Below, piece after piece: positions 22,902 to 30,352 of a DNA stretch of 64,000 nucleotides. The notes under the pieces are model-generated. The model was not told the DNA's origin and did no database searches. It saw only the letters and a program-made list of their open reading frames with translations. Position numbers and translations under genes: made by a program. Positions within the stretch are counted from its first letter, which is position 1, and each line of letters opens with the position of its first letter. The stretch is from Clostridia bacterium (GTDB lineage: Bacteria; Bacillota; Clostridia; Oscillospirales; CAG-272). The stretch spans positions 1-64,000 of the forward strand of contig JAGARU010000049.1 of the NCBI GenBank assembly GCA_017622085.1, given 5' to 3'.

Positions 22902-23639
22902 TCATTTTAGTAGATAGTGAATCATCCGATCCGGATCAGTGTAGAAATCTTTGGAGCAACGAAAATGCTCCGTTTCTCTATAATCTACCTGTCGGATGCC
23001 GTCTTCGGACAGTTCAAGAACACGCGCTCCCGGATAAGCCATCAAGATCGGCGAGTGCGTCGCAATAATAAACTGAGAATCTGCCTTGACAAGCTGATCA
23101 ATTTCTGCAAGAAGTGTCAGTAGCCGCATAGGAGAAAGCGCTGCCTCCGGCTCATCCAAGATATAAAGCCCTCCGCCACTAAACCGATATTGTACCAGCC
23201 GCAAAAAACTCTCACCGTGGGATTGCTGATGCAAGGAAACTCCGCCGTAGCTCTTGATCAGAAGCGGAGAAGCAGCCGGCTGACGGTCAAGCTGATCCAG
23301 ATTGCTTGCAAAATTATAAAAGCTCTCCGCGCGTAAAAAGAATCCGTCCCGCGCACGCTTGCCCTTTACAAGTGTCAGGTGCTTCCAAAGCTCTGAATGG
23401 GATTGCTCCGTTGAAAAATTGGAATTCTTTGTTCCACCTTCCGGATTGAATCCATAGGCAACCGCAATTGCCTCAATCAGTGTGGATTTGCCCGTACCGT
23501 TCTCGCCTACGAAAACAGTCACCGGTGCATCCAAGGGAATCCGCTCCCCACGCATCAGCGCCGTAACAGCCGGTATTTTCGCAAGATACGACCGGGAATC
23601 CAATTCCTCACTTAAAAATACAGAACGAACGTACGACAT
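22902..23639 (-). CDS. ABC-type AAA ATPase, stand-alone
   Basis: A 245-residue soluble ATPase. Walker A GENGTGKST is at residues 45-53, the signature-like SHGES lies mid-protein, Walker B is LYILDEPEAALSP, and the switch His is in IIATHSPILMAYP. This is the layout of the small AAA_21/AAA_15-like ABC ATPases, with no membrane domain. The N-terminal RSYLAKIPAV region is typical of this set. Such proteins occur in phage-defence and DNA-repair contexts but also alone as housekeeping-like genes; no nuclease or partner is adjacent here, so no defence role is claimed. It has a TTGACA-17-TAAAAT promoter and its own terminator. Confidence 0.87.
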   Translation of the reverse strand: MSYVRSVFLSEELDSRSYLAKIPAVTALMRGERIPLDAPVTVFVGENGTGKSTLIEAIAVAYGFNPEGGTKNSNFSTEQSHSELWKHLTLVKGKRARDGFFLRAESFYNFASNLDQLDRQPAASPLLIKSYGGVSLHQQSHGESFLRLVQYRFSGGGLYILDEPEAALSPMRLLTLLAEIDQLVKADSQFIIATHSPILMAYPGARVLELSEDGIRQVDYRETEHFRCSKDFYTDPDRMIHYLLK

Positions 23640-23668
23640 ACGATCCTCCCACCCTTATTTTCTTTATT

Positions 23669-23697
23669 ATTTTATCAGAATCCTAAAGCAGTGTCAA
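23669..23697 (-). promoter_or_regulatory. Promoter of the AAA ATPase gene
   Basis: Minus-strand TTGACA (23692-23697), a 17-bp spacer and TAAAAT (23669-23674). Confidence 0.75.
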
Positions 23698-23710
23698 CGC
23701 TTCGTATCCT

Positions 23711-23739
23711 TTGACAAGTAAAAAAGAATGTGATATACT
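23711..23739 (+). promoter_or_regulatory. Promoter of the hydroxyacid dehydrogenase-HIT operon
   Basis: TTGACA (23711-23716), a 17-bp spacer and TATACT (23734-23739). It stands back to back with the ATPase promoter. Confidence 0.8.
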
Positions 23740-23761
23740 GAGAAAAAAACAGGAGGTACCG

Positions 23762-24718
23762 ATGAAACCCTTAAAGCTTGCAATCCTGGACGCCGCTACC
23801 CTTGGTAGTGACATTGATCTGTCCATTTTTTCTGATTTTGGCACCGCAACCGTCTACTGGACAACCGCGCCCTCGGAAATTGTCCTCCGTCTTTCCGGCG
23901 TGGATGTGTGCATCATAAATAAAGTAAAGCTAACCAAAGAGGTACTGAGCCAAGCTCCCGATCTTAAGCTAATCTGTGTGACCGCTACCGGCTATGATAA
24001 CGTGGATATAACGTATTGCCAGACAAACGGCATTGCCGTGTGCAACGTTGCCGGATACTCTGCGAATTCCGTTTCTCAGTTGACTTTAGCCATGGTTCTC
24101 TCCGCCTCCGTTCATCTCCCCACCTACCGGCAAGCCGTCGCTGACGGAACGTACACGAGGGGTGGCGTTCAAAATATCCTCACCCCCGTTTATCATGAGC
24201 TGGCAGGAAAAACCTGGGGCATTATTGGCTACGGAGGCATCGGACAAAAGGTAGGCGCTGCCGCCAAGGCTCTTGGATGCCATGTAATCGTTCATAAACG
24301 GACTCCCGTCGTCGGGGAAGAATGTGTTTCTCTTGAAGAGCTACTTTCCCGCGCCGATATCATAACCGTGCACCTTCCGCTTACCGATGCGACCCGTCAT
24401 TTGATTGGCGAAAAGGAACTTGCCCGTATGAAGGACGGCGCATTTCTCGTAAACGTAGCTCGCGGCGCAGTTCTTGACGAGGAGGCTGTTGCCTCTGCCG
24501 TTGAAAACGGAAAGTTAGGATTTTTCGGATGTGACGTCTATTCCACTGAGCCCATGCCGGAGACGCATCCGCTCTACCGCATCCGGCAACGAGAAAACGT
24601 GTGTCTTACCCCCCACATAGCATGGGGCGCCTACGAATCCAGAGAGCGTTGCATGAAGGAAATTGCAGAGAACATCCGATCCTATCAAGCAAACGGTAAA
24701 CGAAATCGCATTGTTTAA
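23762..24718 (+). CDS. D-2-hydroxyacid dehydrogenase (glycerate dehydrogenase-like)
   Basis: A 318-residue NAD-dependent dehydrogenase of the D-isomer-specific 2-hydroxyacid family. The Rossmann motif GYGGIGQKV is near residue 155, the substrate Arg is in VNVARGAVLDEEA, and the catalytic His is in LTPHIAWGAYESR; the CVTATGYDNVD catalytic-domain motif is also present. The HIAWGAYESR end resembles hydroxypyruvate reductases/glycerate dehydrogenases, so reduction of hydroxypyruvate or glyoxylate is most likely; a lactate or other 2-ketoacid substrate is possible. Start 23762 follows AGGAGG. A HIT gene follows after 23 bp. Confidence 0.9.
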   Translation: MKPLKLAILDAATLGSDIDLSIFSDFGTATVYWTTAPSEIVLRLSGVDVCIINKVKLTKEVLSQAPDLKLICVTATGYDNVDITYCQTNGIAVCNVAGYSANSVSQLTLAMVLSASVHLPTYRQAVADGTYTRGGVQNILTPVYHELAGKTWGIIGYGGIGQKVGAAAKALGCHVIVHKRTPVVGEECVSLEELLSRADIITVHLPLTDATRHLIGEKELARMKDGAFLVNVARGAVLDEEAVASAVENGKLGFFGCDVYSTEPMPETHPLYRIRQRENVCLTPHIAWGAYESRERCMKEIAENIRSYQANGKRNRIV

Positions 24719-24741
24719 TCACTGTCAGGAGGAAATCCATT

Positions 24742-25194
24742 ATGTGTCTGATCTGTGATCGCATTCAGCAAATCAAGGTCCACACCAACTCTTACTTTGT
24801 AAAGGAGCTGGAAACCGGCTACGTGGTTCTCGGTGATCATCAACATTTTAAAGGATACACGCTCTTTCTCTGCAAGGAACACAAAACCGAGCTTTTCCAT
24901 CTTGAACCCGCTAAAAAGCTCAAGTTTTTAGAAGAAATGTCCCTGGTGGCAGAAGCCGTTGCAAAAGCATTCGGTGCAGAAAAAATGAATTACGAGCTCC
25001 TGGGAAACGGAGATACCCATCTGCATTGGCATCTGTTTCCACGCAGAGCAGGGGATCTTGATGCCCACGGCCACAACGGAAAAGGTCCCGTTTGGTGGTA
25101 TCCCGCAGACAAAATGTACGATGACAGCACACGCCCCACAGAGGAGGAGCTGGAAGCCATGAAAGCAGCTCTTCTTAAGGCACTCAATCAATAA
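24742..25194 (+). CDS. HIT family nucleotide-binding protein
   Basis: A 150-residue protein. The histidine-triad motif HLHWHLFPR starts at about residue 93, and the N-terminal CLICDRI is a possible metal-binding Cys pair. GNGDTHLHWH fits Fhit/GalT-like HIT hydrolases that cleave dinucleoside polyphosphates or nucleoside phosphoramidates. The C-terminus (GHNGKGPVWWYP and onwards) is a family-specific tail. CAGGAGG precedes the start. It is probably co-transcribed with the upstream dehydrogenase; I see no metabolic reason for the pairing. Confidence 0.9.
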   Translation: MCLICDRIQQIKVHTNSYFVKELETGYVVLGDHQHFKGYTLFLCKEHKTELFHLEPAKKLKFLEEMSLVAEAVAKAFGAEKMNYELLGNGDTHLHWHLFPRRAGDLDAHGHNGKGPVWWYPADKMYDDSTRPTEEELEAMKAALLKALNQ

Positions 25195-25198
25195 AACA

Positions 25199-25229
25199 AA
25201 CGCCTCACGGAAACATTCCGAGAGGCGTT
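25199..25229. terminator. Terminator between HIT and the mannonate oxidoreductase
   Basis: AACGCCTC...GAGGCGTT stem with an inner GGAA/TTCC stem, followed by CTCTTTT on the plus strand. It lies between convergent genes. Confidence 0.82.
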
Positions 25230-25244
25230 CTCTTTTGTCTGAAA

Positions 25245-26090
25245 TTATACGCCAGAGTAAGCAGCAAATCCACAGTCAATGGGAAGAACCACACCGGTGA
25301 TTGCAGAAGCGGAGCGATCATCGCAAAGGAACAGAGTAGCACCCAAAAGCTCATCGGCATCCACAAAGCGATCCATGGGAGTTCCGGCCAGAATCTTGGC
25401 ACTGCGTGCGGTGGGAGTTCCATCCGCATTGAAGAGAAGTGCTTTGTTCTGAGCAGAAACCAAGAAGCCGGGAGCAATTGCGTTACAACGAATTCCCGTA
25501 CCAGCAAAGTGAGTTGCCAGCCACTGAGTAAAGTTGGAAATACCTGCCTTTGCCGCAGAATAAGCAGGAATCTTGGTCAAAGGAATATAGGAGTTCATCG
25601 AAGAAATGTTCAAAATGCATCCTTTTTTCTTGTCAACCATATCGCGGGCAAACACCTGGGTGGGAAGAAGCGTTCCCTGGAAGTTCAGCTTAAACACAAA
25701 GTCAACACCGGCCGCATCCAGATCAAAGAAGGACTTTCCGCCTTCCTTTGCTTCGTGCTGATACTCGTTGTCCGTGGTTGCTCTGGGATTGTTTCCACCG
25801 GCACCGTTCACCAGGATATCGCAGGGGCCAAGATCGGCAAGCACCGCGCGGTGCACCTCCTCCAGTGCCTCCGTATCCAAAACGTTTGCTTTGTATCCGT
25901 TGCAAATATAACCTTCTGCGCGAAGCTCCGCGGCCAGCGCCTTAACGGCATCCTCATTTAAGTCAAGAGCCGCTACTTTAGCACCGGACTGGGCGAAAGC
26001 ACGTGCCATCGCGCCGCAAATCAGCCCGCCTGCGCCGGTTACAATAACCACCTTGCCGGTGTAATCTACGTTAAGAGGAAGATTGCTCAT
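25245..26090 (-). CDS. SDR-type D-mannonate oxidoreductase (fructuronate reductase)
   Basis: A 281-residue short-chain dehydrogenase. The cofactor motif is VTGAGGLICGAMA near residue 18, NGAGG lies after the fourth strand, the catalytic Ser is in NISSMNS, and YSAAKAG holds the Tyr/Lys pair. The gene lies 20 bp after uxuA in the same operon, so it probably interconverts D-mannonate and D-fructuronate in the glucuronate pathway. In Escherichia coli that step uses UxuB of a different family; SDR replacements are known in Thermotoga and Firmicutes. An insert after NGAGG (residues about 100-125, NPRATTDNEYQHEAKEGG) is typical of this group. AGGAGG precedes the ATG. Confidence 0.87.
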   Translation of the reverse strand: MSNLPLNVDYTGKVVIVTGAGGLICGAMARAFAQSGAKVAALDLNEDAVKALAAELRAEGYICNGYKANVLDTEALEEVHRAVLADLGPCDILVNGAGGNNPRATTDNEYQHEAKEGGKSFFDLDAAGVDFVFKLNFQGTLLPTQVFARDMVDKKKGCILNISSMNSYIPLTKIPAYSAAKAGISNFTQWLATHFAGTGIRCNAIAPGFLVSAQNKALLFNADGTPTARSAKILAGTPMDRFVDADELLGATLFLCDDRSASAITGVVLPIDCGFAAYSGV

Positions 26091-26110
26091 TTAAAAATAC
26101 CTCCTGAATA

Positions 26111-27199
26111 TCAGTGTTTATCAAATTTTTCGAGAGAATCCCAAACGCCAAGCATGTACATAATACCAAGCGCACGGTCATAAAGTCCGTATCCGGGGCG
26201 CACGTTGCCGGGACCCTCATCCCAAAGATGACGTCCGTGGTCAGGGCGGATGTAGCCCTCAAAGCCGCCGTCGTGGTATGCCTTCAGAATTTCAAGAATG
26301 CCCGTATCACCATCGCAGTCTCTGTGGCTGGCCTCGGAGAAATCACCGTTCTCAAAATGCTTTACGTTACGAATGTGAGCAAACGCAATGCGATCACAGT
26401 GCTTTCGTACAATTGCCGCCACATTATTCTCGGGATTTGCATTCAAGCTGCCGGAACAAAGAGTCAGGCAGTTGTACTCATCGTCAACCATAGAAAGGAA
26501 GCGGTCAATGGAAGCCTCGTCCACCAGCAAGCGGGGAAGGCCGAAAATATCCCACGGCGGATCGTCCATGTGGATTGCCATCTTTACATCGCACTCGCGG
26601 CAGGTAGGCATAATCGCCTCAAGGAAATACTTCAGATTTGCCCAAAGCTTTTCGTGATCGATACCCTCATAGGCCTTGAACAGCTCGTCCAGCTTTGCCA
26701 TGCGCTCCGGCTCCCAGCCGGGGAAGGACATATTGTACTTCTCGGTAAAATCGAGAATATACTTTGCCATTGCATTGTAGTCGTCCTGAATCATGTTCTT
26801 CTCATAGAACAAAGCGGTAGAGCCATCACCAACCGGATGGAACAGATAGCTTCTGGTCCAGTCGAAAATGGGCATGAAGTTATAGCAAATGACCTTGACC
26901 CCATATTTGGACAAGTTACGGATGCATTGCTTATAGTTTTCGATATACTTGTCACGCGTGGGCAGACCAATCTTGATGTCGTCATGAACGTTGACCGATT
27001 CGACCACATCCATGTTGAAGCCATACGCGTCCAACTGACGCTTTATCTCAGCAATCTCCTCTTCTTCCCAAATTTCGCCGGGCATTTTGTGGTGCAGTGC
27101 CCACACAATCCCGTCCACACCGGGGATTTGCTTGATATCCGAGAGCTTGATCCTGTCATTGCCCTCGCCATACCATCGGAAACACATTTTCATTGGCAT
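26111..27199 (-). CDS. uxuA: Mannonate dehydratase
   Basis: A 362-residue TIM-barrel lyase that dehydrates D-mannonate to 2-keto-3-deoxygluconate. UxuA features are present: FRWYGEGND at the N-terminus, the metal-binding IHMDDPPWDIFGLPR region, CSGSLNANPENN, HIRNVKH and RPDHGRHLW near the end. GGAGG (27206-27210) lies 6 bases ahead of the start. The operon order is araC-type regulator, uxuA, SDR oxidoreductase, all on the minus strand with short gaps. kdgK and kdgA for the following steps are not in the window. Confidence 0.96.
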   Translation of the reverse strand: MPMKMCFRWYGEGNDRIKLSDIKQIPGVDGIVWALHHKMPGEIWEEEEIAEIKRQLDAYGFNMDVVESVNVHDDIKIGLPTRDKYIENYKQCIRNLSKYGVKVICYNFMPIFDWTRSYLFHPVGDGSTALFYEKNMIQDDYNAMAKYILDFTEKYNMSFPGWEPERMAKLDELFKAYEGIDHEKLWANLKYFLEAIMPTCRECDVKMAIHMDDPPWDIFGLPRLLVDEASIDRFLSMVDDEYNCLTLCSGSLNANPENNVAAIVRKHCDRIAFAHIRNVKHFENGDFSEASHRDCDGDTGILEILKAYHDGGFEGYIRPDHGRHLWDEGPGNVRPGYGLYDRALGIMYMLGVWDSLEKFDKH

Positions 27200-27233
27200 A
27201 AGAGTCCTCCTTAGTTTATCTTAAACATAAAAA

Positions 27234-28475
27234 TTACCGTATATTTTTTGCACCGGAGCGAACCGCCTCGCGGTATTCCTTCGGTGTCATTCCGGAATGC
27301 TTTTTAAAGGTTTTGGAAAAATACTGCACGTCCATGATACCACAATGCAAAGCTATCGTCTGAACCTGCAAATGGGTCGTTCCCAACAGATGCGCCGCAT
27401 GCTTCATCCGCTTGTCCCGAATATATTCGGAAACCGTCTTTCCCGTTTCCCGTCGGAAGAGAGTGGAGAGATATCCCGAACTAATCCCTTGGCTGTTTGC
27501 AAGAGTGGTCAGGGAAAGGTTGGCAGAGAGATCCGAATCGATCAACAAAATCGTTTTTTGCACCACCGGTGAAAAATCCTTCATCGTGTGCTTGCGCACC
27601 AGTCGACAGTAAGCACGGAACATCTCGCGCATCAAAGCTGCATTTTCCGACAGCATCGGTAGCTGTTCGATCTTGTAAGCAAAGGCCGAGGAAACACGAT
27701 CCAGATAAACGGGATGCACACCGCCTTGCTCTGCCGCCTTGCGGAGAAGGGTGTTCATAATAATGCAGTAGTTTTTTGCATTTCTCAACGGATCTGTGGT
27801 ACGACGCTCAAAAAAGTCGTTCGAAAGCGCAGAAAGCAACTGCCCCTCCTTGTGAATCTGGCCAAGAGAAACCGCACGGATCAGCTCATTTTCAAAATCA
27901 TACCGCTTTTCCATAATATTCATACTGACCAACATATCCTCAAAGCTATCATCGCTGACGGAATCGTTGATAGGAGATGCCGGGAGCAGGGAATCGTGAT
28001 TTACGTCAACCACGGCAAAAGCACGTCCATTCCACATACGCTCGCAAAAAGCGCTGATCATCATGAAAAGATGGCTGTCCGGAGGTAGCACGGGTACTGA
28101 GGAATAGTATTTGCCAAAAAGCTGCTGCCTCTTGCGGGAAAGTCCACATTCCTCGCCGATCTCTAAAATCTCGTGAGAAGACAGCGGGGTCGAGAGATAA
28201 GGGCCAATAAACAAAACCGTTCGTTTGATCCCGTCTGCCAGCAGAAAATACAGGTAACTCAGTTTAAAAACACCGGTTGATTTATAAACGGTGAAGGGAA
28301 TAACCTCACCGATAAAATCCTTTACCTTCAATTCCTGAGTTTTAAAATCGAACATTGAATTGATCTCCGCCTCCACAATTGTGGAAAGCGGCTCATCAGG
28401 GGTCGTCAATACGAACGGCACACGAAGCTTTTTGAGCGTATCCGACAAAAAAGCCAGCTCATTTTCGTACAACAT
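27234..28475 (-). CDS. AraC family transcriptional regulator
   Basis: A 413-residue protein. The C-terminal 100 residues carry two HTH motifs of AraC/XylS type: LSLTTLANSQGISSGYLSTLF and VQTIALHCGIMDVQYFSKTFKKHSGMTPKEYR. The N-terminal 300 residues are a sensor region without a recognised cupin; the first part (about 20-170) looks like a globular ligand-binding domain. Start 28475 has CAGGAGGGTGAAGTC ahead; an in-frame ATG at 28523 lacks a Shine-Dalgarno site. It heads the uxuA operon and lies back to back with the GPH transporter gene. It most likely activates both from sites in the 258-bp divergent region when uronides are present. Confidence 0.9.
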   Translation of the reverse strand: MLYENELAFLSDTLKKLRVPFVLTTPDEPLSTIVEAEINSMFDFKTQELKVKDFIGEVIPFTVYKSTGVFKLSYLYFLLADGIKRTVLFIGPYLSTPLSSHEILEIGEECGLSRKRQQLFGKYYSSVPVLPPDSHLFMMISAFCERMWNGRAFAVVDVNHDSLLPASPINDSVSDDSFEDMLVSMNIMEKRYDFENELIRAVSLGQIHKEGQLLSALSNDFFERRTTDPLRNAKNYCIIMNTLLRKAAEQGGVHPVYLDRVSSAFAYKIEQLPMLSENAALMREMFRAYCRLVRKHTMKDFSPVVQKTILLIDSDLSANLSLTTLANSQGISSGYLSTLFRRETGKTVSEYIRDKRMKHAAHLLGTTHLQVQTIALHCGIMDVQYFSKTFKKHSGMTPKEYREAVRSGAKNIR

Positions 28476-28534
28476 GACTTCACCCTCCTGAAAAAGAAGA
28501 AAAATGTGTGCGATTTTCTCCAATCTATGGAAGT

Positions 28535-28563
28535 ATTATACCATGTTTTTTGTCTAATTACAA
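28535..28563 (-). promoter_or_regulatory. Promoter of the araC-uxuA operon
   Basis: Minus-strand TTGTAA (28558-28563), a 17-bp spacer and TATAAT (28535-28540) with an extended -10 TGG. Confidence 0.72.
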
Positions 28564-28584
28564 CAAGGATTTTACGCGAGATAT

Positions 28585-28616
28585 GAAAATAATACAAAAA
28601 AATGCGAAAATAATAC
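28585..28616 (+). promoter_or_regulatory. Two direct-repeat half-sites, candidate AraC operator
   Basis: GAAAATAATAC occurs at 28585-28595 and again at 28606-28616, exactly 21 bp apart, or two turns of the helix. AraC-type dimers bind such tandem half-sites. The second copy abuts the weak -35 of the transporter promoter, the position of a class II activator. Assignment to the neighbouring regulator is inferred. Confidence 0.72.
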
Positions 28617-28645
28617 TCACGATGTTTTCCAAAATCCTTTATACT
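28617..28645 (+). promoter_or_regulatory. Activator-dependent promoter of the GPH transporter
   Basis: A good -10 TATACT (28640-28645) with a poor -35 (TCACGA at 28617-28622), directly behind the repeated half-sites. A weak -35 next to an AraC-type site suggests dependence on the activator. Confidence 0.55.
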
Positions 28646-28733
28646 AAAGGTGATGTCACTTTTACTAAATTGCCGTCGTTTGCCGACATATTTTTGGCAA
28701 AAGTGCTTACAAAAAGAAAAGAGGACAATTTTT

Positions 28734-30221
28734 ATGAAGAAACCCCCTCAGCTCGACGCAAACGGAAAGCGTAAATTCAGCATACGGGACAGCTTCGCTT
28801 ATGCGGCTGGTGACCTTGGATGCAACATGTCCTTCGCTCTCAAGGGAACGATGGCTCTATTCTGGTCTCAGTTCATGGGCATGCGCCTGTGGTACCCGAT
28901 CCTTTTGATCATCGTCCAGGTTTGGGACGCGATCAATGACCCGCTGATCGGCTCCATTATCGACGCCGACAAGCACAAGTATAAGAGAAACAAGTTCCTT
29001 CAGTACATCTGGTTCGGTTCCATCGGCCTTATCATCGGCGGTGCTTGTTGCTTCCTGCCCATTACCGGCGCTCAGCCCATTGCCAAGGCAATCATCTTCA
29101 TTGCCGGCTATGTTGTATGGGATGCCTTCTACACCATCGCAAACGTTCCTTACGGCTCTCTGCTTTCGCTGATTTCCAGCGATCCTGCTGACCGTGCTTC
29201 TCTCTCCGCTTGGAGATCCATCGGTTCCATGCTCGGTAACATGGTTCCCATGGTTATCCTCCCCTTCATCATTTACGATGATAACAAAAACCTCATTGGT
29301 GAAAACGTATTCCTTGCCGCCCTTATCATGGGTGTTCTTGGCTTCATCTGCTTCCAGTTCATGATTCGCAACACCGAAATCCGTGTGGATGCTGAAATCA
29401 AGGTAAATGATGATCAGCCCAAGTTCAACGTATTCGAGGCACTCAAGAACTTCGTTCACAACCGTCCCGCTGTTGGCGCAACTCTCGCCGCTATGGGTAT
29501 GTTCATCGGTATGCAGGGTGCTTCCACCGCTGTTCAGGTTGTATTCCAGGTTTACTATCAGAACACCGACATTTCCGGTATCGTTCAGCTCTTCTCCATG
29601 ATCCCGATCCTTCTCTTCACACCTCTTGCACGTAAGATGGTAGTTAAGTACGGCAAGAAAGAGCTTGCAATCTTCGGTTCGATCTGCTCCATCATCGGTG
29701 CACTCGGCCTGTTTATCGTAACTCCCAACAATCCTGGCCTTGACCTTGTTATCTACATTCTTTGCCAGCTCGTATACTCCCTCGGCCTTGGTATCTACTC
29801 CACCGTATCTTGGGCTATGATGGGCGACGCAATCGACTACAACGAATGGAAAACCGGCAAGCGTGAAGAGGGCGTTGTTTACGCTATGCACTCCTTCTTC
29901 CGTAAGCTGGCTCAGGGCCTTGGCCCGGCACTTGCCATCTTCATCATGGGCTTCTACGGCTACGTTGAAAACGACGTAAACGAATTCGGCGAACCCATCA
30001 TTAACATCGAGCTTCTCAGCTTCGACGTTGGTGTTAACATGCGTTGGCTTGTTGCCATCCTTTTCCTTGTTGCCGCTGTAATGCAGTTCATTGGCTTGGC
30101 ACTTATCTACAATCTGGATAAGAAGACCCTCGCAAAGATGAGCGCAGAGCTTCATCGCAATGTAGAAGCAGACGACGATCTGACCTACACCACCGCGGAA
30201 GATAGCGACAATTTGGCGTAA
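28734..30221 (+). CDS. GPH-family glycoside/hexuronide:cation symporter
   Basis: A 495-residue membrane protein with about 12 helices of the MFS-like glycoside-pentoside-hexuronide (MelB/GusB) family. Typical features are FAYAAGDLGCNMSFAL at the N-terminus, the WDAINDPLIGSIID motif, NVPYGSLLSLISSDPADRAS, and GDAIDYNEWKTGKREEG in the second half. The start at 28734 follows AGAGGA with a 9-base gap; the frame is open further upstream without a better site. It faces the araC-uxuA operon and precedes a GH2 glycosidase, so the likely cargo is a beta-glucuronide or galactoside taken up with sodium or protons. Confidence 0.93.
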   Translation: MKKPPQLDANGKRKFSIRDSFAYAAGDLGCNMSFALKGTMALFWSQFMGMRLWYPILLIIVQVWDAINDPLIGSIIDADKHKYKRNKFLQYIWFGSIGLIIGGACCFLPITGAQPIAKAIIFIAGYVVWDAFYTIANVPYGSLLSLISSDPADRASLSAWRSIGSMLGNMVPMVILPFIIYDDNKNLIGENVFLAALIMGVLGFICFQFMIRNTEIRVDAEIKVNDDQPKFNVFEALKNFVHNRPAVGATLAAMGMFIGMQGASTAVQVVFQVYYQNTDISGIVQLFSMIPILLFTPLARKMVVKYGKKELAIFGSICSIIGALGLFIVTPNNPGLDLVIYILCQLVYSLGLGIYSTVSWAMMGDAIDYNEWKTGKREEGVVYAMHSFFRKLAQGLGPALAIFIMGFYGYVENDVNEFGEPIINIELLSFDVGVNMRWLVAILFLVAAVMQFIGLALIYNLDKKTLAKMSAELHRNVEADDDLTYTTAEDSDNLA

Positions 30222-30241
30222 TTTAATACAGCCCCAAAAAC

Positions 30242-30267
30242 GGCGTCCGCTCTAAAGGGCGGACGCC
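30242..30267 (+). terminator. Terminator after the GPH transporter
   Basis: GGCGTCCGC/GCGGACGCC, a 9-bp GC-rich stem, followed by ATTTC. The T-tract is short, so partial readthrough into the GH2 gene is possible. Confidence 0.7.
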
Positions 30268-30311
30268 ATTTCAAATTGTTCGCTTTTATTAACATACCGT
30301 TAAAATATGTG

Positions 30312-30320
30312 TGTTATAAT
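30312..30320 (+). promoter_or_regulatory. Extended -10 promoter of the GH2 gene
   Basis: TGTTATAAT, an extended -10 element, 32 bp ahead of the start codon. No convincing -35 box lies 17 bp upstream. Confidence 0.55.
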
Positions 30321-30352
30321 ACCCCTATCAAATCCGAAACGGAGATCGATTT

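Noticed and set aside
22902-23639. Possible phage-defence ATPase (Septu/OLD-like)
   Set aside because: No nuclease or other partner gene is adjacent and the protein is a short stand-alone ATPase; a defence role cannot be supported.
28857-30155. 432-codon open frame antisense to the GPH transporter
   Set aside because: The plus-strand product has clear transporter motifs and hydrophobic helices; the antisense translation is polar and lacks any family signature.
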